Shown one piece after another: positions 7,617 through 17,360 of a stretch of DNA of 57,268 bases. Position 1 is the stretch's first letter; every line of letters begins with the position of its first letter. A program made the position numbers and the translations under genes. A model generated the notes under the pieces. It worked only from the letters and a program-made list of their open reading frames with translations. It was not told the origin of the DNA and ran no database searches. Source of the stretch: a virus; IMG/VR virus record IMGVR_UViG_3300021964_000075, positions 1-57,268 of that record, one strand, 5' to 3'.

Positions 7617-7796
7617 ATGATCCACATGGATCTTGAGAACTACTTCAGGTTAAATTTTGCCCTGATGCAGTATCATAAATATTCATTAACGGAGATTGAA
7701 AACATGATGCCGTGGGAGAGAGACATTTACGTAGCCCTCTTACAGCAACACTTAGAGGAAGAAGAAGAAAAAGCAAAGGCACAACAAAATGGCTAG
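7617..7796 (+). CDS. Small tail-chaperone extension ORF (-1 frame)
   Basis: 59 residues if started at ATG 7617 (MIHMDLENYFRLNFALM...). It includes the motif SLTEIENMMPWERDIYVALLQQHLEEEEEK, which resembles the distal domain of many phage tail-assembly chaperones (MPWER.IY..LL...LEEE). There is no convincing ribosome binding site. The frame is -1 to gp26 and open across the slippery site, so the natural product may be the gp26 fusion. It overlaps the start of the next gene by 8 nt. Confidence 0.7.
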   Translation: MIHMDLENYFRLNFALMQYHKYSLTEIENMMPWERDIYVALLQQHLEEEEEKAKAQQNG

Positions 7797-10380
7797 AGAT
7801 CCTCAAAAACTAAGAAAAGCTTATGAATATAAGTTAGGGAAGGATCTTGCCGATAAGTTAAGTGATGCTCATATTGCATCACTATCAAATTACTATAATC
7901 GTGCTTCAAACGAAGAACAGAGTAAGATTGATAGTGAACTTATAAAGGGAATGGGAGACTTTCTGAATAGTGCCAGAGACCTGGCGAAGGAAGGTTTTGT
8001 TCGTGACCCAAAACTTCCTATTCAGAAGTATCAACCAGAGGATTTGAGTGAAGTTAAGGCAAAGGAAGATGCCTTTCAGAAGTATCAACCAGAAGATAAA
8101 GCCAAAGACGATTTTGTAGAGAGTGTAGATAAGAAACTGGATGAAAAGCTGAGTGAGACTTCTGACTCTATTATGAGTGAGATTGATAAACTCATTGCAG
8201 AGTATCAGAAAAAGGTAGATGATTATAAAAAACCAAAAGAGGAAGAGGAAAAAGTTCCTGAGGGTCTTGATTCTCTTCTAAAAGATATTAGAAGTGAAGT
8301 TGGTGGTGACACTCCTAAGAAGGGCGGTGCTCTTGCAGTTATACCTAAACCAGACAACGCTAAAGAAAAGAAACTTTTAGGTGATGAAGATATTAATCCA
8401 GAAATACTTAAAATTCTTGGTATTGATGACGTTATAGACCTAGATTATGGTGAGTATCATACTCTCTTAAGAGAGTCTATGGTAAAAAATAAGGATAAAT
8501 TTTCAGCCGAGCAACAGGCTCTATTTGCCGAGGAGAGGAGTAGGGTTCGTGGAAAAACAGGTTCATTTAAAGTTAAGTCTAAAAAAATTAATGCACAATC
8601 TTTTGTAGCAAAAACAAAACCAAGTTCTTATGTTAAAAAAGTAACACCATTATTACCATCAGTAACACCACAAGAAACTGAACAACCTATTCAACCCGAG
8701 AGACAGGGGATGGATAAAACTCTTGCATTGATTGCAAGTAAGTTGAATAGTGTTGATAAGAATGTTCAACAAACTACTAGGAATCTTCAGGATAAAGATG
8801 CTGCTGAAAATAAACAGAAAAACCAGGATAGACTTACTGCAGAAAATACAGCTGCTCAAAGAAAGGAAGAGAGAATAGAGAGAGCGGCGGTTCTGGGTGG
8901 GGTAGTTGCAGGTGTGAAGAAAACTGTTAAACCATTAACTGATATGATGGGTGGTTTATTTGATTTCTTCAAGAGACTTGGATTTGCTATGTTTATTATG
9001 GAATTGTTGAAATTCCTTCAAGATCCTGCAAAATATATTAATGGTATTACCAAATGGATAAATCTACAGATTGCCAAATTGGAAATGAAGATAGAAAATT
9101 TTGTTGTTGATCAGATTATCAAACCTACGAATGATATGATAAGAGGTCTTAACACAAAACTAAAAGAGTTTGTGGATGGTATTAATCCGTTCATAGAAGA
9201 GTTCAAAAAACTTCCTGGTATGGGAAATATTCCTAATTTACCAACACCACAAATACCAATAATTGAAGAATCCATTATCAGAGATAAAGTATTCTTAGGA
9301 AGACTTCCAGAGGTAGATGATGATTTTATGAAATTTGATAAGGCACCACCTGCACCAGAACTTCCTGCACCAGGTACAACACAACCTGGAGGTGGGACTA
9401 GGGTGCAACCTCAAGAGACTTTAATGGGACAACAACCTTCTCAATCAGGAAATGGTTTAACCCCACAACAACCTTCTCAATCAGGAAATGGTTTAACCCC
9501 ACAACAAAAAGCCTTTGCTGAGACTGTTAGTTATGCAGAAGGAACATCTGGTAGTGCTGGTTATAACACCTGGTTTGGCGGTCGCACTGATTTGGATCTA
9601 AGTAAACTGACGATCAATCAGGTTGTAGAGGAACAGAAGAAACGTATGAGGGAGAAAGATCCATCAGCACAATTTATAAATGGTGCAGGTCAACCTGATG
9701 CCAGTTATGCTGTTGGTAAATATCAGATGACACATCCAGAAACTTATGCCAAAGCCGCAGGCCTTAATCCGGCAGTAGATAAATTTACCCCAGAAAATCA
9801 GGATAAACTATTCTTATATGGTTACATAATGAAACAAGCCGGTGTGACAGAGGCTGAAATCAATGCTCCTGAAATGTCGGACCAGACTATTGACAAATTG
9901 GCACCAGTGTTTGCATCTTTCCCTAATCTTTTTGGTCCTGATTATAAAGGAAGAGATATTCAAGGAACCAGTTATTATGGTCAGGGGGGTAAATCAAAAG
10001 AACAAATAAAGGAAGTATATAAAAAACAACGAGAAAAAATGCCGACCCAAACTACTGAACCGGCACCCCCACCAACTTCGGCATTACCAATAACTGTACC
10101 CCTAGAAGATGTGAATAGAAGGTTGGAAAAAGATCCAGACCAATTCCTTAAAGATCTAGATGCTGGAAAATTGACCCGTCCTAATCCTTATGCAATAAAC
10201 CCACCAGTTCAAAAAGCTTCTTTGACTACAATTGGAGGTTTGACCGGTGGTGATGCTCCAGGTGTTGCTCTTGCAGCTGCAGGTGGTTCACAAAGTCAAG
10301 TGTTTCCATTTTCTGCAACCAATGGTGCAGATCTAAGTGTACTTTCTACAAAAGAAACTTTACGTGTGGTGGGGACATAA
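7789..10380 (+). CDS. Tape-measure/hub-like tail protein with GH104-like lysozyme domain
   Basis: 863 residues. The N-terminal third is charged and helical (coiled-coil-like, residues 1-130). A hydrophobic stretch follows at about 368-415 (GGVVAGVKKTV..MMGGLFDFFKRLGFAMFIMELLKFL), as in tape-measure proteins. Residues about 577-735 resemble lambda-R-type (GH104) transglycosylases: YAEGTSGSAGYNTWFGG with candidate catalytic Glu584, then ASYAVGKYQMTHPETYAKAAGL. It probably acts in the virion tail, opening peptidoglycan during DNA entry. Two Pro/Gln-rich direct repeats (PSQSGNGLTPQQ) precede the enzyme domain. Confidence 0.7.
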   Translation: MARDPQKLRKAYEYKLGKDLADKLSDAHIASLSNYYNRASNEEQSKIDSELIKGMGDFLNSARDLAKEGFVRDPKLPIQKYQPEDLSEVKAKEDAFQKYQPEDKAKDDFVESVDKKLDEKLSETSDSIMSEIDKLIAEYQKKVDDYKKPKEEEEKVPEGLDSLLKDIRSEVGGDTPKKGGALAVIPKPDNAKEKKLLGDEDINPEILKILGIDDVIDLDYGEYHTLLRESMVKNKDKFSAEQQALFAEERSRVRGKTGSFKVKSKKINAQSFVAKTKPSSYVKKVTPLLPSVTPQETEQPIQPERQGMDKTLALIASKLNSVDKNVQQTTRNLQDKDAAENKQKNQDRLTAENTAAQRKEERIERAAVLGGVVAGVKKTVKPLTDMMGGLFDFFKRLGFAMFIMELLKFLQDPAKYINGITKWINLQIAKLEMKIENFVVDQIIKPTNDMIRGLNTKLKEFVDGINPFIEEFKKLPGMGNIPNLPTPQIPIIEESIIRDKVFLGRLPEVDDDFMKFDKAPPAPELPAPGTTQPGGGTRVQPQETLMGQQPSQSGNGLTPQQPSQSGNGLTPQQKAFAETVSYAEGTSGSAGYNTWFGGRTDLDLSKLTINQVVEEQKKRMREKDPSAQFINGAGQPDASYAVGKYQMTHPETYAKAAGLNPAVDKFTPENQDKLFLYGYIMKQAGVTEAEINAPEMSDQTIDKLAPVFASFPNLFGPDYKGRDIQGTSYYGQGGKSKEQIKEVYKKQREKMPTQTTEPAPPPTSALPITVPLEDVNRRLEKDPDQFLKDLDAGKLTRPNPYAINPPVQKASLTTIGGLTGGDAPGVALAAAGGSQSQVFPFSATNGADLSVLSTKETLRVVGT

Positions 10381-10383
10381 TAT

Positions 10384-12237
10384 ATGGCACTTCCAATACT
10401 GGCAAAGGGGATTACAAGTGCATTGGTAAAGAAGGGCAAGAGTGCAAAAAAAGATGATAAGGTATCAGCACAAAAACTTCTTCCTAACTCAACTACTTCT
10501 CCTGCAAAAAGTAGAGCACAATTCTCTAAGGTTGAACCTAGAAAACTTGCACCCTATAGAAAAAAAGTTGAGACGACTAAGTTTCTTCCCCCCTCAAAAG
10601 TTGATGAAAAGTTTAGTATCAATAAACTTGATGCTCTTCTCACGTCTTTAGTTGGTTCCACCGCTAACTTACAGAGAATAACCAAGAAAGATTTAAGTGA
10701 CGAGAGGAAAAATAATAGAACTAAGGAGAATATAAAGCAGAAATCAAAACGTCAAAGAAATGAAGAAAAAACAGAATCCAAGAAAACTGTAGCAAAAGTT
10801 TCAAAACCAATGAAACTTACGATGCCTTCCCTTTTTATGGATATTTTCAAGATAGGTGGCAGACTTATCTTGTCGTTGGGTATCATGGAGTTATTAAAAT
10901 TCCTTGATCCAGAGAAAAAAGAATCTATTTTTGGATTCTTGACGGAACACCTTGACAAAATTATTTTAGGAACTCTTGGGATATTGGGTATTACATTTGT
11001 AGCTTCATTTTTACCTGTTATTAGTATGGTAGGGACTATTCTCTCAATCGTTAGTCCAATTATAATGGCCATGGCAGGTCTTTTGTTAAATCCTATGATT
11101 TGGGCCCTTCTTGGTGTAGGATACGCCGCAACAAAACAGAAATTGGGTGATGGTGAGAAAGAAATGGTGAGACAGTTAGAAAATCAACTTCCTAATAAAA
11201 AAGATCGTGACAATCCTTTGAAAGTATTTGCTAAGAGTAATAGAAACAAACTTATTGAAAAATTGAAAAAACAAAAAGAAAACCTAAATCCATTAGAGAT
11301 TGTTCAGGGTGTAGGTCTTGAAATTGATGAAAATATTGGTTTCTTGGAAACTGGAAAGTTTAGACATGGTATAGAAATTGAAGGTTTGAAAGTACCTGGA
11401 CTTCCCTTTAATTATGAAATGGGAGGTGAATTGGATTTTGAAACAGGAGAAGCTACTGGTGGTTTCAGTTTTAAAAAGTCACCTGAAGTACAAACTCAAC
11501 CACAATCACCTATGATGGGTGATACCAAATTGGGTGGTGTATCTGGTGATAGTGGTAGTGCAATGTACAAGGGTCGAGGAAAAAAAGCGGCATTGTCCAC
11601 AGGAATAACTCCATTCCTTCAGAGTGATATTGATAAACAAGGTATATCAATTATATCTGGATTTGGAAAAAGATTTGGTAGAGATCATAAAGGATATGAT
11701 CTACCTGCGGCTGAGGGAACTCCACTTCATGCATACTTACCAGGAGTTGTTGTAAGAAACATGCCAAATGTAAGTGGATATGGAAATCTTGTGGAATGGA
11801 AAGATGATGTATATGGTCAGACTCATATGTTTGCTCATATGATGGAACCATCCGAACTCAGATCTGGAACTAAGTTTAAAGCAGGAACTGTGTTGGGAAA
11901 AGTTGGTACTACTGATGGTGGAACTGGCATATCTGAAGGTCCTCATTTACATTGGGAAATTGGTCCTCAAGGTTCTGAAGTAGATCCTGGAGAATGGCTC
12001 AAATCACATCCTATCAACATGGCACCAAAAAAACCACCCAATAAAGCACAGGAAGTTAGTTCTACTACATCTTACGAAGAAACAGGAACACAGGTTGCAA
12101 TGATTCAAGTACCTTTACCAGTTCCTATGCCACTTCCTGGTGGCGGCGGTGGTGCTTCTTCCGGTGGTTCCCGTAGTTCTGGTGGTATTGATGATATAGA
12201 TAGCATAATCTTAGGACGATCTTTTTCTAACGCATAA
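10384..12237 (+). CDS. Tail protein with M23 (LytM-like) metallopeptidase domain
   Basis: 617 residues. Basic N terminus, then a long hydrophobic region at about 147-249 (ILSLGIMELLKFLDP.. then ILGTLGILGITFVASFLPVISMVG), with local similarity to the preceding protein (IMELLKFL.DP in both). Residues about 420-540 are an M23 peptidase: H435-K-G-Y-D439 (HxxxD) and H521-L-H523 supply the zinc ligands and catalytic His, with G.LVEW and GTTDGGTGIS.GPHLHWE around them. It would cleave peptide crosslinks while its neighbour cleaves glycan. It ends in a Gly/Ser-rich tail and overlaps the next gene by 1 nt. Confidence 0.78.
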   Translation: MALPILAKGITSALVKKGKSAKKDDKVSAQKLLPNSTTSPAKSRAQFSKVEPRKLAPYRKKVETTKFLPPSKVDEKFSINKLDALLTSLVGSTANLQRITKKDLSDERKNNRTKENIKQKSKRQRNEEKTESKKTVAKVSKPMKLTMPSLFMDIFKIGGRLILSLGIMELLKFLDPEKKESIFGFLTEHLDKIILGTLGILGITFVASFLPVISMVGTILSIVSPIIMAMAGLLLNPMIWALLGVGYAATKQKLGDGEKEMVRQLENQLPNKKDRDNPLKVFAKSNRNKLIEKLKKQKENLNPLEIVQGVGLEIDENIGFLETGKFRHGIEIEGLKVPGLPFNYEMGGELDFETGEATGGFSFKKSPEVQTQPQSPMMGDTKLGGVSGDSGSAMYKGRGKKAALSTGITPFLQSDIDKQGISIISGFGKRFGRDHKGYDLPAAEGTPLHAYLPGVVVRNMPNVSGYGNLVEWKDDVYGQTHMFAHMMEPSELRSGTKFKAGTVLGKVGTTDGGTGISEGPHLHWEIGPQGSEVDPGEWLKSHPINMAPKKPPNKAQEVSSTTSYEETGTQVAMIQVPLPVPMPLPGGGGGASSGGSRSSGGIDDIDSIILGRSFSNA

Positions 12238-13628
12238 TGGCAAATACTCCATATAAACAATCCATTAGACCTGGAGATATAAAATTCTTTAAGATCAAAG
12301 GATCTAATGGTAAGTCCACTGATCTTAGTGGTTCTATTGCAGAATTTTATTATTATGAAAGTATTCTAGCCAATACTGTGACGGCTACGGTTGCCTTTAT
12401 AGATACTGGATTTGAAAAAGAAGGTAATACTAGACTGAATACCAGTGGTATTATTGATGACCTTGAATTGGTTGGTGGTGAAGAAATTGAGTTTGAAGTT
12501 ATTGATAATAACGATGTAACTTCTGAAAGTGAAGGAACACTTACCTCTGCAGTCTGTGATTCGGACGTAATGTACATTAAGAAGATCAGAAATGTTGCTA
12601 CTCAAGGTACAAAGAAGATGTTTGTTTTGGATTTAGTTACTAAAGAGTACTGGACTAATGAAGAAACAAGAGTTACCAAGAGATATAATGGTAATCCAGG
12701 AGACCATGTTAAGGATATTCTTCAAAATATTTTAGGTTTAGGAGCAGATGTCTTTGATATTGAACAGAGTAGTTATGATTATAACTTTATCGGTAATACA
12801 AAGAAACCACTTTACACCTGTACCTGGTTAGCATCTAAGTCTGCAACTTCACAAACTGCATCAGATGATCCAGAGAAAGGAACTCTTTTAGGTGCTACTG
12901 CAGGTTTTTTCTTCTTTCAAACTAGAGATAAGTATTACTTCAAGTCGGTTGATACTCTTGCTGACCAATTGGTAAAACCAGGTCGTGATTTTATTTACAA
13001 TAATACAGGTAAGGAACCAAAGGGTGGTATTGGTGGAAAGAAAATTAATATTTTAGATTATACTACTCAACAACAGGTAGATATTGGAAAAGACTTATCA
13101 TTAGGTGTGTATAATAGTAAGACGATTTTCTTTGACTTATATTCGCTTAGTTACAGAGTAGTGGATTTTAGTTTTGATGAAAATAAAAAAGGCAAAGTAA
13201 AATTATTGAATGAGAGCACAAATAATCCACAAAAAGAAATTACAGAAAAACCTTCAAGGTTATTTTTTAGTTATCTTGATGTTGGAACTTTGCCTAATGA
13301 TAGTAAAGATAGTAAAGATAGTAAATTAATAGATGATAGAAAGGATCCATCGTCTACCACTAGGTCTCCAGAGTCAATGGTTCAATCTATTACGAGATAT
13401 AATGAACTATTCAGAACTAAAATAAATATAATCATACCCGGAGATTTTAGTATTAGGGCTGGGGACGTTGTAAACTGCACATTTGTAAATTTGAATACTG
13501 AAGTTTCTGGTGGTAGTCAAACTCTTTCTGGAAGATTTATTGTTGCAAATGTCTGCCACAAAGTAAATTCAGAACAAACACTATCAAGCATTGATATCAT
13601 TAGAGATAGTTTCGGAGACATTGGATAA
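12237..13628 (+). CDS. 27: gp27-like baseplate hub subunit
   Basis: 463 residues (T4 gp27 is 391). Hub proteins of this family form the trimeric ring that holds the gp5 spike and connects to the tail tube. Supporting regions: IRPGDIKFFKIKGSNGK at the start, the YYYESILANTVTATVAFID beta segment, FVLDLVTKEYWTNEETRV.KRY, and the C-terminal INIIIPGDFSIRAGDVVNCTF typical of hub beta-barrels. Its place directly upstream of a gp5-type OB-fold protein fits the hub assignment. Confidence 0.75.
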   Translation: MANTPYKQSIRPGDIKFFKIKGSNGKSTDLSGSIAEFYYYESILANTVTATVAFIDTGFEKEGNTRLNTSGIIDDLELVGGEEIEFEVIDNNDVTSESEGTLTSAVCDSDVMYIKKIRNVATQGTKKMFVLDLVTKEYWTNEETRVTKRYNGNPGDHVKDILQNILGLGADVFDIEQSSYDYNFIGNTKKPLYTCTWLASKSATSQTASDDPEKGTLLGATAGFFFFQTRDKYYFKSVDTLADQLVKPGRDFIYNNTGKEPKGGIGGKKINILDYTTQQQVDIGKDLSLGVYNSKTIFFDLYSLSYRVVDFSFDENKKGKVKLLNESTNNPQKEITEKPSRLFFSYLDVGTLPNDSKDSKDSKLIDDRKDPSSTTRSPESMVQSITRYNELFRTKINIIIPGDFSIRAGDVVNCTFVNLNTEVSGGSQTLSGRFIVANVCHKVNSEQTLSSIDIIRDSFGDIG

Positions 13629-16088
13629 ATGTTAGATCAAGTTCTACAAAATAAAGAATTTATAGGAAGAGACGGATTCTATTGGTGGGTTGGTCAGATT
13701 CCTAAAGAGGAGGTTTGGAGAGACAACATTTCTGGTTTTCCGTCAAATGATAATACAGAATCAAAAGGATTTGGTGAGAGATATAAAGTCCGTATTATGG
13801 GTTCTCACCTAGGTGGATGGGAGAGTCAATCTGCATCAGAAGATCCTGATATTGCTGATGAGGATTTACCTTGGGCAGTTGTGATGTATCCTGTGACTGC
13901 TGGTGGAGGAGGAGGTGGATGTTATACTTCTGCAAATCTAACACAAGGATCATTCGTATTTGGTTTTTACTTTGATGGTAAGGATGGACAACAACCTGTT
14001 ATCATGGGTACCTTTGGGTATAATGATTTCAACCAAGTTAGTGTCATTCCGTCATCATCATTCGAGCCATTCACAGGATACGCTGATGGATTTGTTCCAT
14101 ATTACTCTCAGAAAAATAGTCTTGGTGGAACATTTGCTGATGCACTCCGAATTACTGGCAATCTTGCTGAGAAACAGTCAGAGTCTGTAAATGGTTCTAA
14201 CACAGCATCGGATATTGGTTCTGTTAAGAGCGGGGAAGATGGTAAAGAAAAAACACAACTTCCTCCACCACCAGATTGTAAGTCTCCTTTGACTTCAATG
14301 CAACTTCAAATAAAAAATACTATTCAACAAATTGAAAAGGCAAAGAAAAGCGTATATGATTTTAGGTTTAATTTAAACAAAGACATTGCAAAAACACAAG
14401 AATGGATTGATAAAAAAATTGTAGAAGGTGCAAAAATAATTGCAGGTGCTGTCAAGTGGTTGTTTACGGAAATTGAAAAGTTTGTTATTGGAAAGTTTAA
14501 TTCTGTTGCAAAGAAATTTTATAACTTGTTGATGCCTAATGAACAACCTACCATGAAAGAGGCCATGGAGAAAGGTAGTGACATTATTGCATGTCTTTTC
14601 AAAAAAATTATTGGTAAATTGTTTGACATGGTTCTTGGATTCCTCAAGGGAGCAGTTGATAGAGTTGTTAACACTGCCGAGTGTCTTGTTAATAACTTCT
14701 TAGGTGGATTACTTGGTCAACTTGCTGGTTTGATTGATGGTGTAGTAAGTCAAGCCTTCGGTGCAATTCAATCTATTATCAATGGGGTTGGTGGTATTGT
14801 TGATAGTGTTCTTGGTATTGCTGGAGGAGGTCTGCAAATTATCTTGGATGTTATTTCTTTCTTGAGTTGCGAGGAGAAACCAGAGTGCTCCACGGTAGAA
14901 AACTGGAGTATATGGGATGGTAGTAATTCTGGAATAATTGATAATTTTGATTCATTGATTGAAAATATTACAAGTACGGCAGAATCATTTACCAATGCAA
15001 TAGACATTGATAATTTTAATTTCAACTTAGATTTTAATAATTTATTTGATGCGGGTTCTTGTTATACTGGACCAAGAACTTGTGGAACACCTACTCTTGA
15101 TACTTTTGGTTCAGGTACAGGTGCTGCTATCAATCTTATCGTAAGTGGTGGTGGTGAGATTCTTGGTGGTGATGTGGTTAATGCGGGTTATGGTTATGTT
15201 GTAGGAAGTACTTATACAAAGGTTGTCGATGATTGTGGTATAGGTCAAGGTGGTATTGTAACTCCTGTATTTGGAGGAACACTTCCTGATGGAACCCCAA
15301 TTACTTCAGGAGATGGAGGAACACTTCCTGATGGAACCCCAATTACTTCAGGAGATGGAGGGACACCTGATGTTGACGTTAGGGATCCTAACGGCAATCC
15401 TACTGTTGGTATAGTTGATATTATAGTCGTTCAACCTGGTAAAGATTATCTTCCTACACCAAATGGTTCTATTGGTGGTGATGGTAGAGTATGGGCAAAT
15501 CCAGAAGATACTAATATCACTAATGGAGATGGAACTATTAGAGTTCCTATTCCTCCAGAAAACCCTGTTAATGTAAGTCCTGGTGATGAGGTTACTATTC
15601 CACCGGGAACAGAGATTGAAACAGATGCTGGTCAAATTATTCCTGGTGGAATACCAACAATCATTACACAAGAATCAGTTCTTACCACTCCACCACTTAC
15701 TATAGTAAAACCTTTTGTAAATTACCCATCACTGGATACTGGTTCTTATCCAGTTATTCTCTATCTTTGTGAGGTAATTATTGACAATCCAGGTATTAAT
15801 TATAGTGAAGGTGATGAAATTGTTATTGAACCCAATTTTGGTGCCAAGGCTGTACCCAAACTTGGAGACTTTGGTAAAATTGTATCCATCAAAGTTACTG
15901 AAGGTGGTGAAGGATTTACTGAGATACCAAAGATTACTATGAAATCTCAGTCAGGCTTCAATGCAGAACTGATTCCGAAGTTCTGTATAGATAGAATAGG
16001 AGAGAATGATTTGGAGAGAGAACCAGACTTCCAAGATAAGGTTATTTCTGTTATAGATTGTGTAGGTAAGTTTAATGTCCCAAACTAA
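13629..16088 (+). CDS. 5: gp5-like baseplate hub/spike protein (OB-fold, no T4 lysozyme domain)
   Basis: 819 residues. The N-terminal 130 residues match the gp5 OB-fold (YWWVGQIP, RYKVRIMGSHLGGWE, DLPWAVVMYPVTAGGGGGG, GSFVFGFYFDGKDGQQPVIMGTFGYNDFN). No T4-lysozyme-type domain follows; the middle is helical with hydrophobic glycine-rich segments (about 330-420), and the C-terminal part is Gly/Pro-rich beta repeat including two near-identical copies of GTLPDGTPITSGDGG. The lost muramidase function is probably covered by the two upstream enzymes (inference). Confidence 0.75.
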   Translation: MLDQVLQNKEFIGRDGFYWWVGQIPKEEVWRDNISGFPSNDNTESKGFGERYKVRIMGSHLGGWESQSASEDPDIADEDLPWAVVMYPVTAGGGGGGCYTSANLTQGSFVFGFYFDGKDGQQPVIMGTFGYNDFNQVSVIPSSSFEPFTGYADGFVPYYSQKNSLGGTFADALRITGNLAEKQSESVNGSNTASDIGSVKSGEDGKEKTQLPPPPDCKSPLTSMQLQIKNTIQQIEKAKKSVYDFRFNLNKDIAKTQEWIDKKIVEGAKIIAGAVKWLFTEIEKFVIGKFNSVAKKFYNLLMPNEQPTMKEAMEKGSDIIACLFKKIIGKLFDMVLGFLKGAVDRVVNTAECLVNNFLGGLLGQLAGLIDGVVSQAFGAIQSIINGVGGIVDSVLGIAGGGLQIILDVISFLSCEEKPECSTVENWSIWDGSNSGIIDNFDSLIENITSTAESFTNAIDIDNFNFNLDFNNLFDAGSCYTGPRTCGTPTLDTFGSGTGAAINLIVSGGGEILGGDVVNAGYGYVVGSTYTKVVDDCGIGQGGIVTPVFGGTLPDGTPITSGDGGTLPDGTPITSGDGGTPDVDVRDPNGNPTVGIVDIIVVQPGKDYLPTPNGSIGGDGRVWANPEDTNITNGDGTIRVPIPPENPVNVSPGDEVTIPPGTEIETDAGQIIPGGIPTIITQESVLTTPPLTIVKPFVNYPSLDTGSYPVILYLCEVIIDNPGINYSEGDEIVIEPNFGAKAVPKLGDFGKIVSIKVTEGGEGFTEIPKITMKSQSGFNAELIPKFCIDRIGENDLEREPDFQDKVISVIDCVGKFNVPN

Positions 16089-16662
16089 AGATTACCATGT
16101 TATAAGATATGGTAACATGCATGGCGAGATAAAATTTGGTCACATTTGGCCAGATAATAATCAGTCTGCTGCACTCTTAAGAAGTGGTAAGAATGAAAAA
16201 CATTATATCACTTTAGAGCAAAAGGGTGAAAATCATAGGAAACATGGTACAATCTGTAGATCACCCGGTGCATTTCAGGTAAAGGCTGGTGATAATTGTA
16301 CTACAAAAGATGAACCTGCTGTCTTTATTGATGCGGTAAGTGGAAACCTGGTTCTCAACGCACTTAACGGCAATGTTGAGATTAGAGGAAGAAACGTTCT
16401 GATTCAAACTACTGGTCCAGATAACAAGGGTGGTAGTATTAGAATGTATGCCAATGAGAAGATCATTGGTAAGGCACAAACCATTGATTTTAACTCAAAA
16501 ATTTCTACAAAAATATTCTCTGAAAAGTCTGTAGAAGTTATTGGTAAATCGGTGTTAAATATATACGGTGGAATGATTGACTGTGCCGATGGTGCTACAG
16601 AAGTCAATGGATCTAAAGGAACACCATCATCTAATGAACAAAAAAACAGAGCAATAGTATAA
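16075..16662 (+). CDS. Spike/beta-helix-like virion protein
   Basis: 195 residues, overlapping the gp5-like gene by 14 nt. The second half (NGNVEIRGRNVLIQT..SIRMYANEKI.G..QTIDFNSKI.TKIFSEKSVEVIGKSVLNIYGG) is a regular beta-repeat like the gp5 C-terminal/VgrG needle, so this may be the separately encoded membrane-puncturing part of the spike. Known homologues are cyanophage virion proteins; the exact role is inferred from fold pattern and position. Confidence 0.62.
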   Translation: MSQTKDYHVIRYGNMHGEIKFGHIWPDNNQSAALLRSGKNEKHYITLEQKGENHRKHGTICRSPGAFQVKAGDNCTTKDEPAVFIDAVSGNLVLNALNGNVEIRGRNVLIQTTGPDNKGGSIRMYANEKIIGKAQTIDFNSKISTKIFSEKSVEVIGKSVLNIYGGMIDCADGATEVNGSKGTPSSNEQKNRAIV

Positions 16663-17360
16663 TGAAAGTACCTGACATTGCAGTAGGAAAAAGATTATTT
16701 TGTGGTTTAGGAAAACCTGAACTTCTTGGTCGTGGACCTTTAGAGGTTCGTGGTTCTGCTTATGTAGAGGGCCCGGAGATTGTTGGTGATCCTACTGGTC
16801 AGTTTGACCCTGTGACAGCTGTTGCCGATGGTTTACCTGCAGGACCAACTAATGGTATTGCCAATGTAATGATTGGTCAGAACAAGAATATTGAGATGAA
16901 ACCCATCCCGTTTTATGCGTTGATGGTGAAGTCATTTGCAAGAATCAAAAGTTTTTTGAAAGTTGACACTCTTCTGACTGTAAAGACAATCAAGTCAAAG
17001 ATTATCTACACTGAAGTTCTTCTTGCAAGATCAAAGAACTTCATGATCCCTCATCCAGACGACCCTAACAAACAACTTGTTTATGCTTGTTTAGAAGGTC
17101 CAGAACATTCTGTATATGTAAGAGGACAACTAAAGAACAAAGATACTATTATTCTTCCAGAAGTTTGGAGAAACCTTGTGGATGAAAGGACTATCACAGT
17201 TTCCTTGACTCCAGTTGGAACTCATCAAGAGTTAATCGTGAAGAGAATACAAGATAATCAAATTGTCGTAGGAACAAAACCAGGTCTTCCTATCAACTGT
17301 TATTACCATGTATTTGCAGAAAGAAAAGATATTCCTAAATTAGTGACGGAGGTAGGTTGA
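16662..17360 (+). CDS. Virion structural protein, paralogue A
   Basis: 232 residues, 1-nt overlap with its upstream neighbour. The C-terminal module (about 125-225: MIPHPDDPNKQLVYACLEGP, VYVRGQL, ILPEVWRNLVD, SLTPVG..QELIVK, CYYHVFAERKD) is shared with the next gene, so the two are paralogous fibre or spike-associated proteins. Located at the end of the hub operon. Function not established. Confidence 0.62.
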   Translation: MKVPDIAVGKRLFCGLGKPELLGRGPLEVRGSAYVEGPEIVGDPTGQFDPVTAVADGLPAGPTNGIANVMIGQNKNIEMKPIPFYALMVKSFARIKSFLKVDTLLTVKTIKSKIIYTEVLLARSKNFMIPHPDDPNKQLVYACLEGPEHSVYVRGQLKNKDTIILPEVWRNLVDERTITVSLTPVGTHQELIVKRIQDNQIVVGTKPGLPINCYYHVFAERKDIPKLVTEVG

